DNA of 32,926 nt from Methanothermococcus okinawensis (GTDB lineage: Archaea; AGJL01; Methanococci; Methanococcales; Methanococcaceae), in assembly GCA_015662355.1 (NCBI GenBank), contig DQUI01000063.1, positions 1-32,926 of the forward strand, read 5' to 3'. The position numbers and the translations under genes are program-made. The notes below the pieces were generated by a model. The model was not told the origin of the DNA, searched no databases, and saw only the letters and a program-made list of their open reading frames with translations. The stretch's first letter is position 1, and every line of letters starts with the position of its first letter. Below, in pieces: positions 24,735 through 32,926 of this stretch.

Positions 24735-25955
24735 CTACAATCCCTTCTTTAATACCTCCCAGGTACTATCGAATATAACGTTACTACTACAGAAGTTAGG
24801 GAGATATACAGCAGCCTTGCCTGAATTTGTTGCAACATTTCTATAACCTATCTCCTCAATAGGGGCTACAACCATACAGGTGTCACATACAACCTTACCT
24901 CCAGCCCTCTCAATAATTGTAGTATATCCCATCCTGTCTGCAATAGCCTTGATATGTATACAGGTGCATACCCATAGGTCGCACTTAAATCCTGTCCTCC
25001 CTAGGTTGTTCTTCACTATAAAGTCTACAACCTCTTTTATCTCCCCTAAACTACAGTGGGGGCATCCTATACATATAAGGTCAGGTCTCTCCTCTGTAGT
25101 GTTTAATCTGTAATACTCCTCCTCTATATCTTCTCTACCTATACTTATCCTCTCAGAGGTGTCTATCTCTATCCTGCCCATTTTACACTCTGGAGTAATG
25201 CCCTCAACGTGATAGAGGGCCACCCCACCACTGGCAGCGAGGGAGGCGCCCAGTGCCTTCAACTTCGTATACTTATCCCTGGAGATAGGACTTTTAAATA
25301 TAAAGTATGGGACTTCATTCTTTACTATTCTTCCAACTAAAGATCCTAGGGCTCCATAGTGGGATATATCCTTTAACTCTGTTTCCACCTCCACAGTATA
25401 ACTTGGCATCCTGTTCTCATCTAGGTGATATCCGTATAGAGGTGTCTTTCCAATTAATGCAGAGGCTAAGGCAGAGGGACCTCCCTCTCTATTTGTCCTA
25501 GCTCCAATAACAGAATTTGCATAAGATACAGCAGAGGATTCTGCCCAGGCTATATGATCCCCGTAGATAGGGACGTTACCAGATAGATAGGGGGTACAGG
25601 TGCACCCTATCTCAACACCTATCTTTTTAAAACACTCTATTATCTCCAGTTGCCTCTCTACAAAATCCCTTGGGAAGTTAAGTTCCTCGTATCTAGAGAG
25701 GTCCATACCTGCAGGGTTTAAGGTTGTAGGTACTGCCACCTTAACGTCCCCCTTGGAGATGTCCTTTAAGAAGTTTAACCCCTCCTCTCCTATAGTCTTA
25801 TAGGAGACCCCAGAGACCTGGGCTGAGGATATCTCTACAAGTCTCTCTGCCCCGTATATCTCTCCAAGGGATACTAAGAGGTTCATAGCTACCTCTAGAA
25901 CCTCCCCGTATTCTCCGTTGTATATCCGTTCCTCCTCCCTTGTTAAATACAACAT
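24735..25955 (-). CDS. Aconitase X, probable phosphomevalonate dehydratase large subunit
   Basis: About 406 aa. The start is uncertain: GTG 25961, ATG 25955 or TTG 25952 all lie around AAAGGTGAT. AcnX motifs: [12 protein letters not shown] (Cys 120, 122), [18 protein letters not shown] near 154-170, CIGCPHCS (297, 300, 303), WVCTCIH (332, 334) and CDTCMVVAP (359, 362), supplying Fe-S ligands. Known: in archaea the AcnX large and small subunits dehydrate mevalonate 5-phosphate to trans-anhydromevalonate phosphate in the modified mevalonate pathway; bacterial relatives act on hydroxyproline. The archaeal setting and the HMGR gene in this window favour the first role. The small-subunit (DUF126) gene is not in the window. 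8 bases after AMP phosphorylase. Confidence 0.88.
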   Translation of the reverse strand: MLYLTREEERIYNGEYGEVLEVAMNLLVSLGEIYGAERLVEISSAQVSGVSYKTIGEEGLNFLKDISKGDVKVAVPTTLNPAGMDLSRYEELNFPRDFVERQLEIIECFKKIGVEIGCTCTPYLSGNVPIYGDHIAWAESSAVSYANSVIGARTNREGGPSALASALIGKTPLYGYHLDENRMPSYTVEVETELKDISHYGALGSLVGRIVKNEVPYFIFKSPISRDKYTKLKALGASLAASGGVALYHVEGITPECKMGRIEIDTSERISIGREDIEEEYYRLNTTEERPDLICIGCPHCSLGEIKEVVDFIVKNNLGRTGFKCDLWVCTCIHIKAIADRMGYTTIIERAGGKVVCDTCMVVAPIEEIGYRNVATNSGKAAVYLPNFCSSNVIFDSTWEVLKKGL

Positions 25956-25963
25956 TATCACCT

Positions 25964-27475
25964 TTAGAATTTATTGACCCTTTTAATAACCATACCTTCA
26001 ACCCTTACTGGATGTATCCTCCTAGCTAGTTTAACTGCAGATTTTAACCTCTCCTTAGAACTGGAGTATAACCTGTAGAGTGTATCTCCCCTGTTAACCT
26101 TAAAACCTCTTTTCACGTGGAGTAGTACTCCAGCCTTTTTATCCCTGGGAGCACCAGCCTCTTTAGCTATATCTGTTATTCCCCTGTTAGATACAGATAT
26201 AACATATCCATCCTTTGGAGAGGGGATGTCCTCGAAGTATCTTCCTAACTCCACATCCTCAGAGTTTGTTATACCTCCCCCCTGCTCAATCACTATCTCC
26301 TTAAATTTCTCCAGGGCCTTTCCAGAGTAGAGGATATCTTTGGCCACATCTACCCCAGAACCTATCTGTGCCACACCTCCTAACTCTAGGAGTATAGCTG
26401 CGAGAGATAGGGATTTCTCAATTAAACTCTTTGGAGCAGATTCAGGATCCTCAAGAGCCATAAGTGCCTCCCTGGCCTCAAGGGCAGGTCCCACAGCCCT
26501 ACCTATTGGCTGCCCACCGTAGGTGATAGCACACTCTACGTCTATACCTATCCTCTCACCTAGTTCTATAAACTTCCTTGCAAGGGCGTAACCTTCCCTC
26601 TCATTTTTTATCTTAGTCCCTGATCCAACAGGTATGTCAATTACTGTATAGTTAATACCTGCTGCAATCTTTTTAGCCATAACACTGGATAGTAGTTGAG
26701 GTTGAGGATCTATAGAGAGGGGTCTCTCTACGTTTATAATTATATCATCTGCAGGGGCTAGATTTACACTTCCTCCCCAGACTAAACATCCGTTGGTAGC
26801 TTCCACTACCCTCTTCATCTCCTGGGCATCTAAATCCACCCTTGTAAGTACCTCCATCACATCTGCTGTCCCAGCTGCAGAGGTTATCGCCCTAGAGGAT
26901 GTTTTAGGGATAACTATACCTGCAGAGGCTACAATAGGTACAGTGATTAAGGCGTACTTGTTCCCAGGAACCCCTCCAATACTGTGAACATCTACCACTG
27001 GATGCCTCTCCCACTGAAGTCTCTCACCAGTTTCCCCCATCCTCTTAGTCATCTCCACAATCTCCCCCATCTCCATCCCATGTATATAGGTAGAAACTAT
27101 AAAACTTGTTAACTCTATGTTGGAAAGTTTCTCCTGAACTATCTCATCTACTATAGTATGTATCTCATAGGGTTTCAACACCTGGCCATCCATCTTCTTC
27201 TTTATATACTTTAGGGACTTTGGTCTAGGGGCATGTCTTAACCTTACCTCCTCTCCATCCTCAATACCCTCTATAATATCTCTACTGATACCTAGTTCCC
27301 CCTCGTTAACCATCTTTTTTGTGGTGTATAACACTCCGATAAAGGACCCCTTTGAACTCTCCACTAACACCCTATCCTGTGGATAGTACTCTGTCCCCAC
27401 TATGTCCCTCTCATTTACTATTACGCCGTTGTTTCCCAGATCTATATCCAGGAGTCTTGCCTTGAGGAACAACAT
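25964..27475 (-). CDS. deoA: AMP phosphorylase
   Basis: 503 aa, the archaeal AMPpase length, longer than bacterial thymidine phosphorylase by an N-terminal domain of about 85 residues. Core motifs: VVDVHSIGGVPGNKYALI, IPKTSSRAITSAAGTADVMEVL (phosphate and substrate loop) and NYTVIDIPVGSGTKI. Known: it phosphorolyses AMP, CMP and UMP to ribose 1,5-bisphosphate, which feeds R15P isomerase and type III RubisCO. Those two genes are not in the window. First gene of deoA-acnX-aroD; AAAGGTGGATAACT precedes the ATG. Confidence 0.94.
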   Translation of the reverse strand: MLFLKARLLDIDLGNNGVIVNERDIVGTEYYPQDRVLVESSKGSFIGVLYTTKKMVNEGELGISRDIIEGIEDGEEVRLRHAPRPKSLKYIKKKMDGQVLKPYEIHTIVDEIVQEKLSNIELTSFIVSTYIHGMEMGEIVEMTKRMGETGERLQWERHPVVDVHSIGGVPGNKYALITVPIVASAGIVIPKTSSRAITSAAGTADVMEVLTRVDLDAQEMKRVVEATNGCLVWGGSVNLAPADDIIINVERPLSIDPQPQLLSSVMAKKIAAGINYTVIDIPVGSGTKIKNEREGYALARKFIELGERIGIDVECAITYGGQPIGRAVGPALEAREALMALEDPESAPKSLIEKSLSLAAILLELGGVAQIGSGVDVAKDILYSGKALEKFKEIVIEQGGGITNSEDVELGRYFEDIPSPKDGYVISVSNRGITDIAKEAGAPRDKKAGVLLHVKRGFKVNRGDTLYRLYSSSKERLKSAVKLARRIHPVRVEGMVIKRVNKF

Positions 27476-27578
27476 AGTTATCCACCTTTCTCCATTACTA
27501 TCTAACTAGTATACATAGTTATAAATAAAATTATCAGGATTCTATTCACTCTCATAACTTTATTAACAAGGTGATTCT
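27476..27578. promoter_or_regulatory. Divergent deoA / rqc2-like promoter region
   Basis: 103 bases. TTATAAATAAAATT (about 27514-27528) can act as TATA rightward, and its complement ATTTTATTTATAA leftward. CAAGGTGATTCT is the rightward ribosome binding site. Confidence 0.45.
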
Positions 27579-29618
27579 ATGAAAAAGGATCTGACAAATG
27601 TGGACATATACGCTATAGTGGAGGAACTTCAAGGGGAGATAGTTAATGGTCTCTTAGATAAGGCATTTCTACTAGACTCTCAAGGGGGGAAGGAGTTAAT
27701 ACTTAAGGTGCACGTTCCAGATGAAGGTGCAAAGGAGATAGCCATAGGTGTAGGATCTTACAAGTATATCACCTTAACAGAGTACAACAGGGAGAAACCT
27801 AAAAATCCCCCCTCCTTTGCAATGCTACTTAGAAAGTACTTGAAGAACAGGAGGATAGTAAATGTGGAGCAGCACAACTTCGACAGAATAGTCAAGATAA
27901 CATTCCAGTGGAAGGAGAGTATCTACAAACTTATTGTGGAACTCTTCGGTGAGGGAAATGTAATACTACTAGACAAGGAGGATAGAATCATTCTACCACT
28001 AAAGATGGAGCGATGGAGTAGTAGGGAGATCATATCAAAGAGGGTATACAAATATCCACCTCAGAGGGATCTTACACCTTTTAACCTGGAGCACTCCTAC
28101 GGGATATTTAGGAGTAAGTTCCAGGAGGAGAGGTATAGAGGGATAGAGTGTGTAAGGGTTATTTCAAGGATCTTCGGTCTAGCAGGGATATACGCAGAGG
28201 AGATATGTTACATTGCAGGGGTAGATAAAAAAACTGTAAATCCCTCTGAGGAGGAGATAGAGAAACTGTATAGGGGGTGTATAGAGTTCTTCAACAAACT
28301 GTTTCAAGATAGAAAACCTCATATAGTGTTAAAGGATGGGGAGTACGTGGACCTGTCTCCAGTGGAACTGATAAAGTACAGGGATTTTGAGAAGAAGTAC
28401 TACGAGAGATTTAACAACGCAGTGGACGACTACTTCTCCTGTTATATATCAAAGAGGATAGGGGAGGAGGTGGAAAGTAAAATACAGAAGATGATAAAGA
28501 GACAGGAGAGGATACTTGAGAGTCAGATAGAGACGTTGGAGAAGTACGAAAAAATGGCCCAGGAGAATCAGATAAAGGGAGATCTCATATACGCCAACTT
28601 TAACATAGTGGATGAGATTCTAAAGGCCCTTAGAGAGGCAAGGGAGAGGATAGATTGGGAGGACATAAAAAGGATAATTAAGGAGAACAGGGATAACCCC
28701 CTTCTCAGTAGGATAACCTCTATAAGGGAGAAAAGTGGGGAGGTTGTACTGAGACTATCTGCTGAGTACGGGGAGGAGGTTTTAGAGAGGGATATTACAC
28801 TGGACATAAGGAAGAACGCCTTTGAAAATGCAGAGGAGTACTACAGTAAATCCAAGAAGTTTAAAGGTAAAATGGAAGGGGTTAAGAAGGCTATAGAGAT
28901 AAGTAGGGAGAAACTTGAGAGGCTAAAGAGGGAGGAGGGGGAACAGGAGTTGATGAAGGACAGGGAGAAAAAAGCCCCTGTAAAGAAGAAGAGGAAAAAG
29001 AGGAAGTGGTACGAGAAGTTTAAATGGACAGTTATTGAAGGTTATTTAATACTCGCTGGAAAGGATGCAACAACAAATGAGATACTTATAAAGAAGTACA
29101 CAGACAGTAGAGATATAGTACTCCATACACAGATGGAAGGTGCACCATTTACAGTGATTAAGATGGATAGGGATATAGAGGAGTTGGAGGGGGGGAAAAG
29201 GGAGAGGTTACTTATGGAAACTGCAAAATTTGCAGCATCCCATTCAAAGGCCTGGAAGTTAGGATTAGGTAGTACAGATGTCTACTGGGTAAGACCTGAG
29301 CAGATCTCCAAAACTGCAGAGAGTGGAGAATATCTTAAGAAGGGGGCCTTTATGGTAAGGGGGAGGAGGAACTTTATAAGGGGTGTACCTCTAGGACTTG
29401 GCATAGGTATTCTAGAGTATGAGGGGGAGAAGAAGTTAACTACAGCACCTCCAGGGAGTGTGAAAAACTTTGAGAAGTATGTAATGTTAAAACCTGCCAA
29501 GAGGAAGAAGGGAGAGCTTATAAAAGAGCTCAAAGGGATATTCAAGGATTACCACATAGATGACGAGGACGTCCTCAGGGTCCTACCTCCAGGGGAGAGT
29601 GATATAGTTAGAAAATAG
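27579..29618 (+). CDS. Rqc2/RqcH-type ribosome quality control protein (NFACT family)
   Basis: 679 aa with NFACT order: an N-terminal NFACT-N lobe (1-190, with NPPSFAMLLRKYLKN), a helix-hairpin-helix region, a long coiled coil (about 285-450), a Lys/Arg-rich linker (KKKRKKRKWYEKF) and an NFACT-R domain (about 490-610, WTVIEGYLILAGKDATTNEIL and HTQMEGAPFTVIK). The Asp-Arg pair needed for tail synthesis in bacterial and yeast homologues is present as NFDRIVKI (D102, R103). Known: these proteins bind stalled large subunits and recruit tRNA to add a C-terminal tail. Activity in archaea is inferred. tRNA-Ser lies 52 bases downstream with its own promoter. Confidence 0.9.
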   Translation: MKKDLTNVDIYAIVEELQGEIVNGLLDKAFLLDSQGGKELILKVHVPDEGAKEIAIGVGSYKYITLTEYNREKPKNPPSFAMLLRKYLKNRRIVNVEQHNFDRIVKITFQWKESIYKLIVELFGEGNVILLDKEDRIILPLKMERWSSREIISKRVYKYPPQRDLTPFNLEHSYGIFRSKFQEERYRGIECVRVISRIFGLAGIYAEEICYIAGVDKKTVNPSEEEIEKLYRGCIEFFNKLFQDRKPHIVLKDGEYVDLSPVELIKYRDFEKKYYERFNNAVDDYFSCYISKRIGEEVESKIQKMIKRQERILESQIETLEKYEKMAQENQIKGDLIYANFNIVDEILKALREARERIDWEDIKRIIKENRDNPLLSRITSIREKSGEVVLRLSAEYGEEVLERDITLDIRKNAFENAEEYYSKSKKFKGKMEGVKKAIEISREKLERLKREEGEQELMKDREKKAPVKKKRKKRKWYEKFKWTVIEGYLILAGKDATTNEILIKKYTDSRDIVLHTQMEGAPFTVIKMDRDIEELEGGKRERLLMETAKFAASHSKAWKLGLGSTDVYWVRPEQISKTAESGEYLKKGAFMVRGRRNFIRGVPLGLGIGILEYEGEKKLTTAPPGSVKNFEKYVMLKPAKRKKGELIKELKGIFKDYHIDDEDVLRVLPPGESDIVRK

Positions 29619-29623
29619 TATCG

Positions 29624-29637
29624 AAAAGTTTATATAG
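29624..29637 (+). promoter_or_regulatory. Promoter of tRNA-Ser(GCU)
   Basis: AAAAGTTTATATAG, a typical methanococcal BRE plus TTTATATA box, lies about 35-40 bases before the mature tRNA 5' end, allowing a short precursor leader. Confidence 0.7.
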
Positions 29638-29670
29638 CAGTAGTGCATCTTTAATATATTGGATTTAGGT

Positions 29671-29760
29671 GCGGAGGTGGCCCAGCCTGGTACGGCGCGG
29701 GACTGCTAATCCCGTTGGGCGTTATGCCCATCCCGAGTTCAAATCTCGGCCTCCGCGCCA
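29671..29760 (+). tRNA. tRNA-Ser (GCU), CCA encoded
   Basis: Acceptor GCGGAGG pairs with CCTCCGC over 7 bp, followed by discriminator G and an encoded CCA. Anticodon stem CGGGA/TCCCG with loop CTGCTAA gives anticodon GCT (29705-29707), reading AGC and AGU. T arm CCGAG-TTCAAAT-CTCGG. The long variable arm (TTGGGCGTTATGCCCAT, stem GGGC/GCCC) is the class II form expected for serine. No intron. It is the most GC-rich segment here, as expected for a thermophile. Confidence 0.98.
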
Positions 29761-29766
29761 TCTCTA

Positions 29767-29773
29767 TTTTTTT
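29767..29773 (+). terminator. T-run terminator after tRNA-Ser
   Basis: ATTTTTTT within ten bases of the CCA end. Confidence 0.5.
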
Positions 29774-29795
29774 AACGTTAGTTATATTAATATTT

Positions 29796-30824
29796 TTAAA
29801 TATTCGAATTATCTTCATACCTCTCCTCTAGTTTTATCCTAAATATAGCATCGAAGGCCCCAATAACTAAAGGTCCTATTGCAAAACCTCCTAACCCCAA
29901 GGTTAGAGGGCCCATTAAAAAGGCTATTAGAACTAGGGCTGGATGGATACTACTCTCATTTTTTACTATTAGGGGTCTTACTAGGAAGTCAGGTAGAAGG
30001 GTTAAGAATATTAAACCGAAGATCAGAACCCCTATTCCCTTCCACACCTCCCCTAAGAGGATGTAGTAGAGGGCTAGAGGTATATAGACAGTCCAACTAC
30101 CTACAACAGGGAGTAGTGCAAATATACCTGTTAAAATTGCCAGTATGAAGGCATTAGGTATTTCCAATATATAGAACCCTATAGCAGCTATAATACCTAT
30201 AACTACAGATGTTAAGGCACTCCCTATAAAGAGATTTTTATAGGACTGATTTAATTTATTTAAAAACAACTCTGTTGCCCTATAGTACTCCCTAGGGACG
30301 TAGGAGAGTATCACCTTTTTTACAGCCTCCCCATCCTTTAGGAAGTAATAAGTTAAAAATATAATTACAAGTACCTTGAGGAATATAATTGGAAGGGCCA
30401 TGATCTGCAGGGCTATACTCCTTATATGAGGCTCTAGATAGCCCCAGATTAAAAGTATATGTTGTATCAACCTGTCCTCTTCTATACGGAACTTATAACC
30501 TATCTGTTTAGATATCTCATTTAGGATGCTGTTTAAAGAGTTTATTATACTTTGAATATCCAGTTGGAGTATAAAAACTGCTAAATCCCTTAACACTACA
30601 ATACCTACTACTACAGTGGGAAGGATAAAGATAAGGAGACATATCAGTGCAGACAGGGATCTCCCAAAGTATCTCTTAAGCCCGTCGTATATAGGTTTGC
30701 CCATATAGGCAAATGCACAGGAGAGGGCTATAGCGTCTATAAAGGGGTGTACTAAGTATAAAACCAGTAGAAATACAGACACTACAAAGATCCTAGTTAA
30801 TATCTTGAACTCTGTACTGTCCAT
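29796..30824 (-). CDS. AI-2E family (PerM/UPF0118) membrane transporter
   Basis: 342 aa with about eight hydrophobic segments: a paired helix at the N-terminus (FVVSVFLLVLYLVHPFIDA), LSALICLLIFILPTVVVG near 60, a soluble amphipathic middle (about 90-140), then helices at about 145-165, 205-265 and 270-325. The family signature is the PVVGSWTVYIPLALYYILLG and LLPDFLVRPLIV region. Known: members export small molecules or act in ion antiport; substrates vary and cannot be told here. Convergent with the tRNA, divergent from gatD, apparently a single gene. Confidence 0.88.
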   Translation of the reverse strand: MDSTEFKILTRIFVVSVFLLVLYLVHPFIDAIALSCAFAYMGKPIYDGLKRYFGRSLSALICLLIFILPTVVVGIVVLRDLAVFILQLDIQSIINSLNSILNEISKQIGYKFRIEEDRLIQHILLIWGYLEPHIRSIALQIMALPIIFLKVLVIIFLTYYFLKDGEAVKKVILSYVPREYYRATELFLNKLNQSYKNLFIGSALTSVVIGIIAAIGFYILEIPNAFILAILTGIFALLPVVGSWTVYIPLALYYILLGEVWKGIGVLIFGLIFLTLLPDFLVRPLIVKNESSIHPALVLIAFLMGPLTLGLGGFAIGPLVIGAFDAIFRIKLEERYEDNSNI

Positions 30825-30899
30825 CTCTATCCCATCTTTTAATATAGGTTGTTAACATCTATCTCAGTAATATCTATTAAAGTTATGCCTGGTGAAAAG

Positions 30900-32165
30900 A
30901 TGGAGAACTATCAAGTTGGAGATCTTGTATATGTAAAAACAAAAGATACCCAATACAGAGGTATAGTTATGCCCTCCTTAGAGGAGGATATGCTAGTTAT
31001 CAAGATGGAGAACGGATACAACGTAGGTATCTCCAAGGAACGTATAGTATCTATAGAGAAGATAGATAGGGGAGAAACTCCAAGATATAAAAAAGTGGGG
31101 ATAACTCCAAAGAGGAGGGAGGATCTAAAGAATATCTCCATCTTATCCACTGGGGGTACTGTTGCATCTAGGGTGGATTACAACACTGGAGCAGTTCACC
31201 CTGCATTTACTGCAGAGGATTTAATAAGTACATTTCCAGAGTTGTTAGAGATAGGTAATATATCAGCTAGACCGCTGATGAACATACTCAGTGAGAACGT
31301 CCTCCCCCTTCACTGGAAGAGGATAGCAGAGGAGATAAAGAAAGAGGTGGATAGGGGAGCTGAAGGGGTTGTTATAACCCATGGCACAGATACTATGCAT
31401 TACACCGCAGCTGCATTATCCTTTATGTTAGATACAAACATCCCTGTTGTACTTGTAGGTGCCCAGAGAAGTAGTGACAGGCCCTCCTCAGACGCCCCCT
31501 TGAATCTCATCTCTGCAGTGATAGCTGCCAGTGAGCCTATAAAGGGTGTCTACGTGGTGATGCACGGAGAGAGTGGAGATACCTTCACCTATCTCCACGA
31601 GGGGGTAAAGGTTAGGAAGTGCCACACCTCTAGAAGGGACGCCTTTAGATCTATAAACACAATACCCCTTGCAAAGATATATCCCACTTCAGGGAGGATA
31701 GAGTATCTAAGGGATGTAGATAGATTAGAGGGGGAAGATCCTAAAGTTGAGATAAACACTAACTTAGAGGAGAAAGTAGCCCTAATAAAGATATACCCAG
31801 GGATAGATGGGGAGATAATAAACTACTATATAGATAGGGGATATAGAGGTATTCTACTAGAGGGTACTGGCTTGGGACATGCCCCAGAGGCTATCTTCCC
31901 TAATATAAGATACGCCTTAGACAGTGGCCTCTTAGTAGCCATGGCATCCCAGTGTATAAATGGAAGGGTAAATATGAACGTGTACTCCAACGGTAGAAAA
32001 CTTCTAGAGTTAGGGGTAATACCCTGTGAGGATATGCACCCTGAAGTGGCACTAGTTAAGATGATGTATCTCCTTGGAAACTATCCCCTAGAGGAGGCCA
32101 AGAGACTACTAACTGTGAATCTTAAAGGGGAGATAAAGAAGTCTACAAGGTTCGACTGTTACTAG
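30900..32165 (+). CDS. gatD: Glu-tRNA(Gln) amidotransferase subunit D
   Basis: 421 aa from ATG 30900 ([12 protein letters not shown]), preceded by GGTGAAAAG; the track start at 30849 adds leader sequence. An N-terminal small barrel (1-70) precedes an asparaginase domain: [14 protein letters not shown] (first catalytic Thr), [17 protein letters not shown] (Thr-Asp pair), and [15 protein letters not shown]. Known: GatD frees ammonia from asparagine or glutamine for GatE, which amidates Glu-tRNA(Gln); archaea use this instead of a glutaminyl-tRNA synthetase. gatE is not adjacent. Confidence 0.96.
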   Translation: MENYQVGDLVYVKTKDTQYRGIVMPSLEEDMLVIKMENGYNVGISKERIVSIEKIDRGETPRYKKVGITPKRREDLKNISILSTGGTVASRVDYNTGAVHPAFTAEDLISTFPELLEIGNISARPLMNILSENVLPLHWKRIAEEIKKEVDRGAEGVVITHGTDTMHYTAAALSFMLDTNIPVVLVGAQRSSDRPSSDAPLNLISAVIAASEPIKGVYVVMHGESGDTFTYLHEGVKVRKCHTSRRDAFRSINTIPLAKIYPTSGRIEYLRDVDRLEGEDPKVEINTNLEEKVALIKIYPGIDGEIINYYIDRGYRGILLEGTGLGHAPEAIFPNIRYALDSGLLVAMASQCINGRVNMNVYSNGRKLLELGVIPCEDMHPEVALVKMMYLLGNYPLEEAKRLLTVNLKGEIKKSTRFDCY

Positions 32166-32180
32166 CTATCAAAGGGACAA

Positions 32181-32194
32181 AAGTTTTATATATC
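32181..32194 (+). promoter_or_regulatory. Promoter of the eS6 gene
   Basis: AAGTTTTATATATC lies about 110 bases before the TTG start, so transcription should begin near 32212 and leave an unusually long leader of nearly 90 bases. Confidence 0.55.
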
Positions 32195-32215
32195 AATATC
32201 TCCAATAGAGCTTGA

Positions 32216-32277
32216 GTAAGAAAAGTATAAAAATAATTTTTGGATTTTAATTATTTTCTTACTTTTTTATTTTTTAA
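32216..32277 (+). promoter_or_regulatory. Hairpin and T-tract in the eS6 leader, possible attenuator
   Basis: GTAAG (32216-32220) pairs with CTTAC (32258-32262), and inside it AAAATAATT (32230-32238) pairs perfectly with AATTATTTT (32249-32257), with a one-sided bulge and a 10-base loop. TTTTTTATTTTTT follows at once. This is terminator-like, yet lies between promoter and start codon. It may be an attenuator, or the TATAAAAATAAT inside it may be a second promoter. Confidence 0.4.
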
Positions 32278-32299
32278 AAAACTAATTTTAGGTGATAGA

Positions 32300-32671
32300 T
32301 TGCCTAAGTTTAAAGTAGTAGTATCTGAGGACAGTGGTAAAACCTATCAGTTAGAGGTTGAAACATCTGCATTGATCGGTAAAAAAATAGGAGATGTTAT
32401 AGAGGGATCCCTTATAGGTCTAGAGGGGTACAAGTTAAAGATTACTGGGGGATCTGACAAATGTGGTTTCCCAATGAGACCTGATATCCCTGGTACAGGT
32501 GTTAAAAGAGTACTACTTAGTAAAGGTCCTGGATACAGACCTAGGGAGAAAGGTATTAGGAAGAGAAAAAGTGTTAGAGGTAACACAATTTCCGAGGATA
32601 TCGTCCAGGTGAATACTAAAATTGTAGAGTACGGGGATAAACCTGTTGGAGAGTTGATTGGACAGGGATAA
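32300..32671 (+). CDS. rps6e: 30S ribosomal protein eS6
   Basis: 123 aa from a TTG at 32300, chosen because AGGTGATAGA precedes it and the protein then begins with the family's PKFKVVVSEDSG; the track's ATG adds 20 residues from the leader. Core motifs: LKITGGSDKCGFPMRPD and PGTGVKRVLLSKGPGYRP, then a basic REKGIRKRKSVRGNTIS. Known: it binds 16S rRNA in the small subunit. It lacks the long phosphorylated eukaryotic tail, as expected in archaea. Confidence 0.96.
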   Translation: MPKFKVVVSEDSGKTYQLEVETSALIGKKIGDVIEGSLIGLEGYKLKITGGSDKCGFPMRPDIPGTGVKRVLLSKGPGYRPREKGIRKRKSVRGNTISEDIVQVNTKIVEYGDKPVGELIGQG

Positions 32672-32711
32672 GCTAACTTTTTTATATTAAAAGATTTTTG
32701 GGGGTGAGAGG

Positions 32712-32926
32712 GTGTTTAAACCTAAGAAAGTTAGCCCAGAGGAGAAGTTAAAACAGATAGCCCAGATGTTAGACAACATAATAAACGACACAACAGTTCC
32801 AAGAAACATAAGGGCTGCAGCACAGAATGCAAAGGAGGCTATTCTAAATGAGAAGGAGGAGTACATAGTAAGAAGTGCCACTGCAATACAGTACCTGGAC
32901 GATATAAGTGACGATCCAAATATGCC
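32712..32926 (+). CDS. UPF0147-family protein, 3' end beyond window
   Basis: An open frame of 71 codons running off the right edge, starting at GTG 32712 after GGGGGTGAGAG; not in the ORF track on this strand. The peptide begins MFKPKKVSPEEKLKQIAQML and continues with NDTTVPRNIRAAAQNAKE and SDDPNMP, the pattern of the small archaeal UPF0147 proteins (about 85-95 aa, all helical). Function unknown. 40 bases after eS6, where a T-run and TATATTAAAAG suggest it may have its own promoter. Confidence 0.88.
   Translation, partial: MFKPKKVSPEEKLKQIAQMLDNIINDTTVPRNIRAAAQNAKEAILNEKEEYIVRSATAIQYLDDISDDPNM

Noticed and set aside
32240-32299. Extra N-terminal 20 residues of eS6
   Set aside because: They are translated from the AT-rich leader; the family N-terminus begins right after the TTG that has AGGTGATAGA upstream.
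1-32926. CRISPR array, IS element, prophage or defence island
   Set aside because: No regularly spaced repeats, transposase, integrase or defence-type genes were seen; genes are housekeeping or methanogen core.

Overview
The window reads as ordinary chromosomal DNA of a thermophilic or hyperthermophilic methanogen of the order Methanococcales. The evidence is two methanogenesis-associated genes, an archaeal DnaG, RadA, Hef, GatD, archaeosine enzymes and archaeal HMG-CoA reductase. Other signs are TTTATATA-type promoters, AGGTGAT ribosome binding sites, heavy AGA/AGG and ATA codon use, few CpG dinucleotides, and a 322-aa RadA close to my memory of the Methanococcus voltae protein. No genus is assigned. 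I saw no IS element, prophage, CRISPR array or intein, and no stretch over 300 bases lacks a gene.

Layout. 1-3715 (minus): a likely operon of a family 2 glycosyltransferase, a Nip7-like PUA protein, an unrecognised protein and archaeosine transglycosylase TgtA (cut by the window edge). 3810-8861 (plus): HypF, a PurM-superfamily protein and a DUF505 repeat protein. 8867-9873 (minus): purC-purS. 10032-12062 (plus): dnaG, a UPF0058 protein and a Cys-rich UPF0179 protein. 12091-12150 (minus): a C/D box sRNA absent from the ORF track, divergent from the BadF/HgdC-type ATPase (methanogenesis marker 15). 13453-17488 (minus): hef, HMG-CoA reductase and cbiT. 17589-18557: radA. 18561-19034 (minus): purE. 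19113-19520: ndk. 19627-21144: a secreted alkaline phosphatase ending in a dockerin. 21155-22828 (minus): archaeosine synthase ArcS. 22898-24070: a TraB-family membrane protein. 24059-27475 (minus): AMP phosphorylase, aconitase X (probable phosphomevalonate dehydratase large subunit) and aroD. 27579-29618: Rqc2/RqcH. 29671-29760: tRNA-Ser(GCU). 29796-30824 (minus): an AI-2E-family permease. 30900-32165: gatD. 32300-end: eS6 and a UPF0147 gene cut by the window edge.

Themes. RNA modification and translation recur (TgtA, ArcS, Nip7-like protein, C/D sRNA, GatD, tRNA-Ser, Rqc2, eS6). Purine synthesis (purC, purS, purE), isoprenoid synthesis (HMGR, AcnX) and DNA repair (Hef, RadA) are represented. 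The most distinctive items are the alkaline phosphatase-dockerin fusion and the unlisted C/D box guide RNA with its shared divergent promoter.
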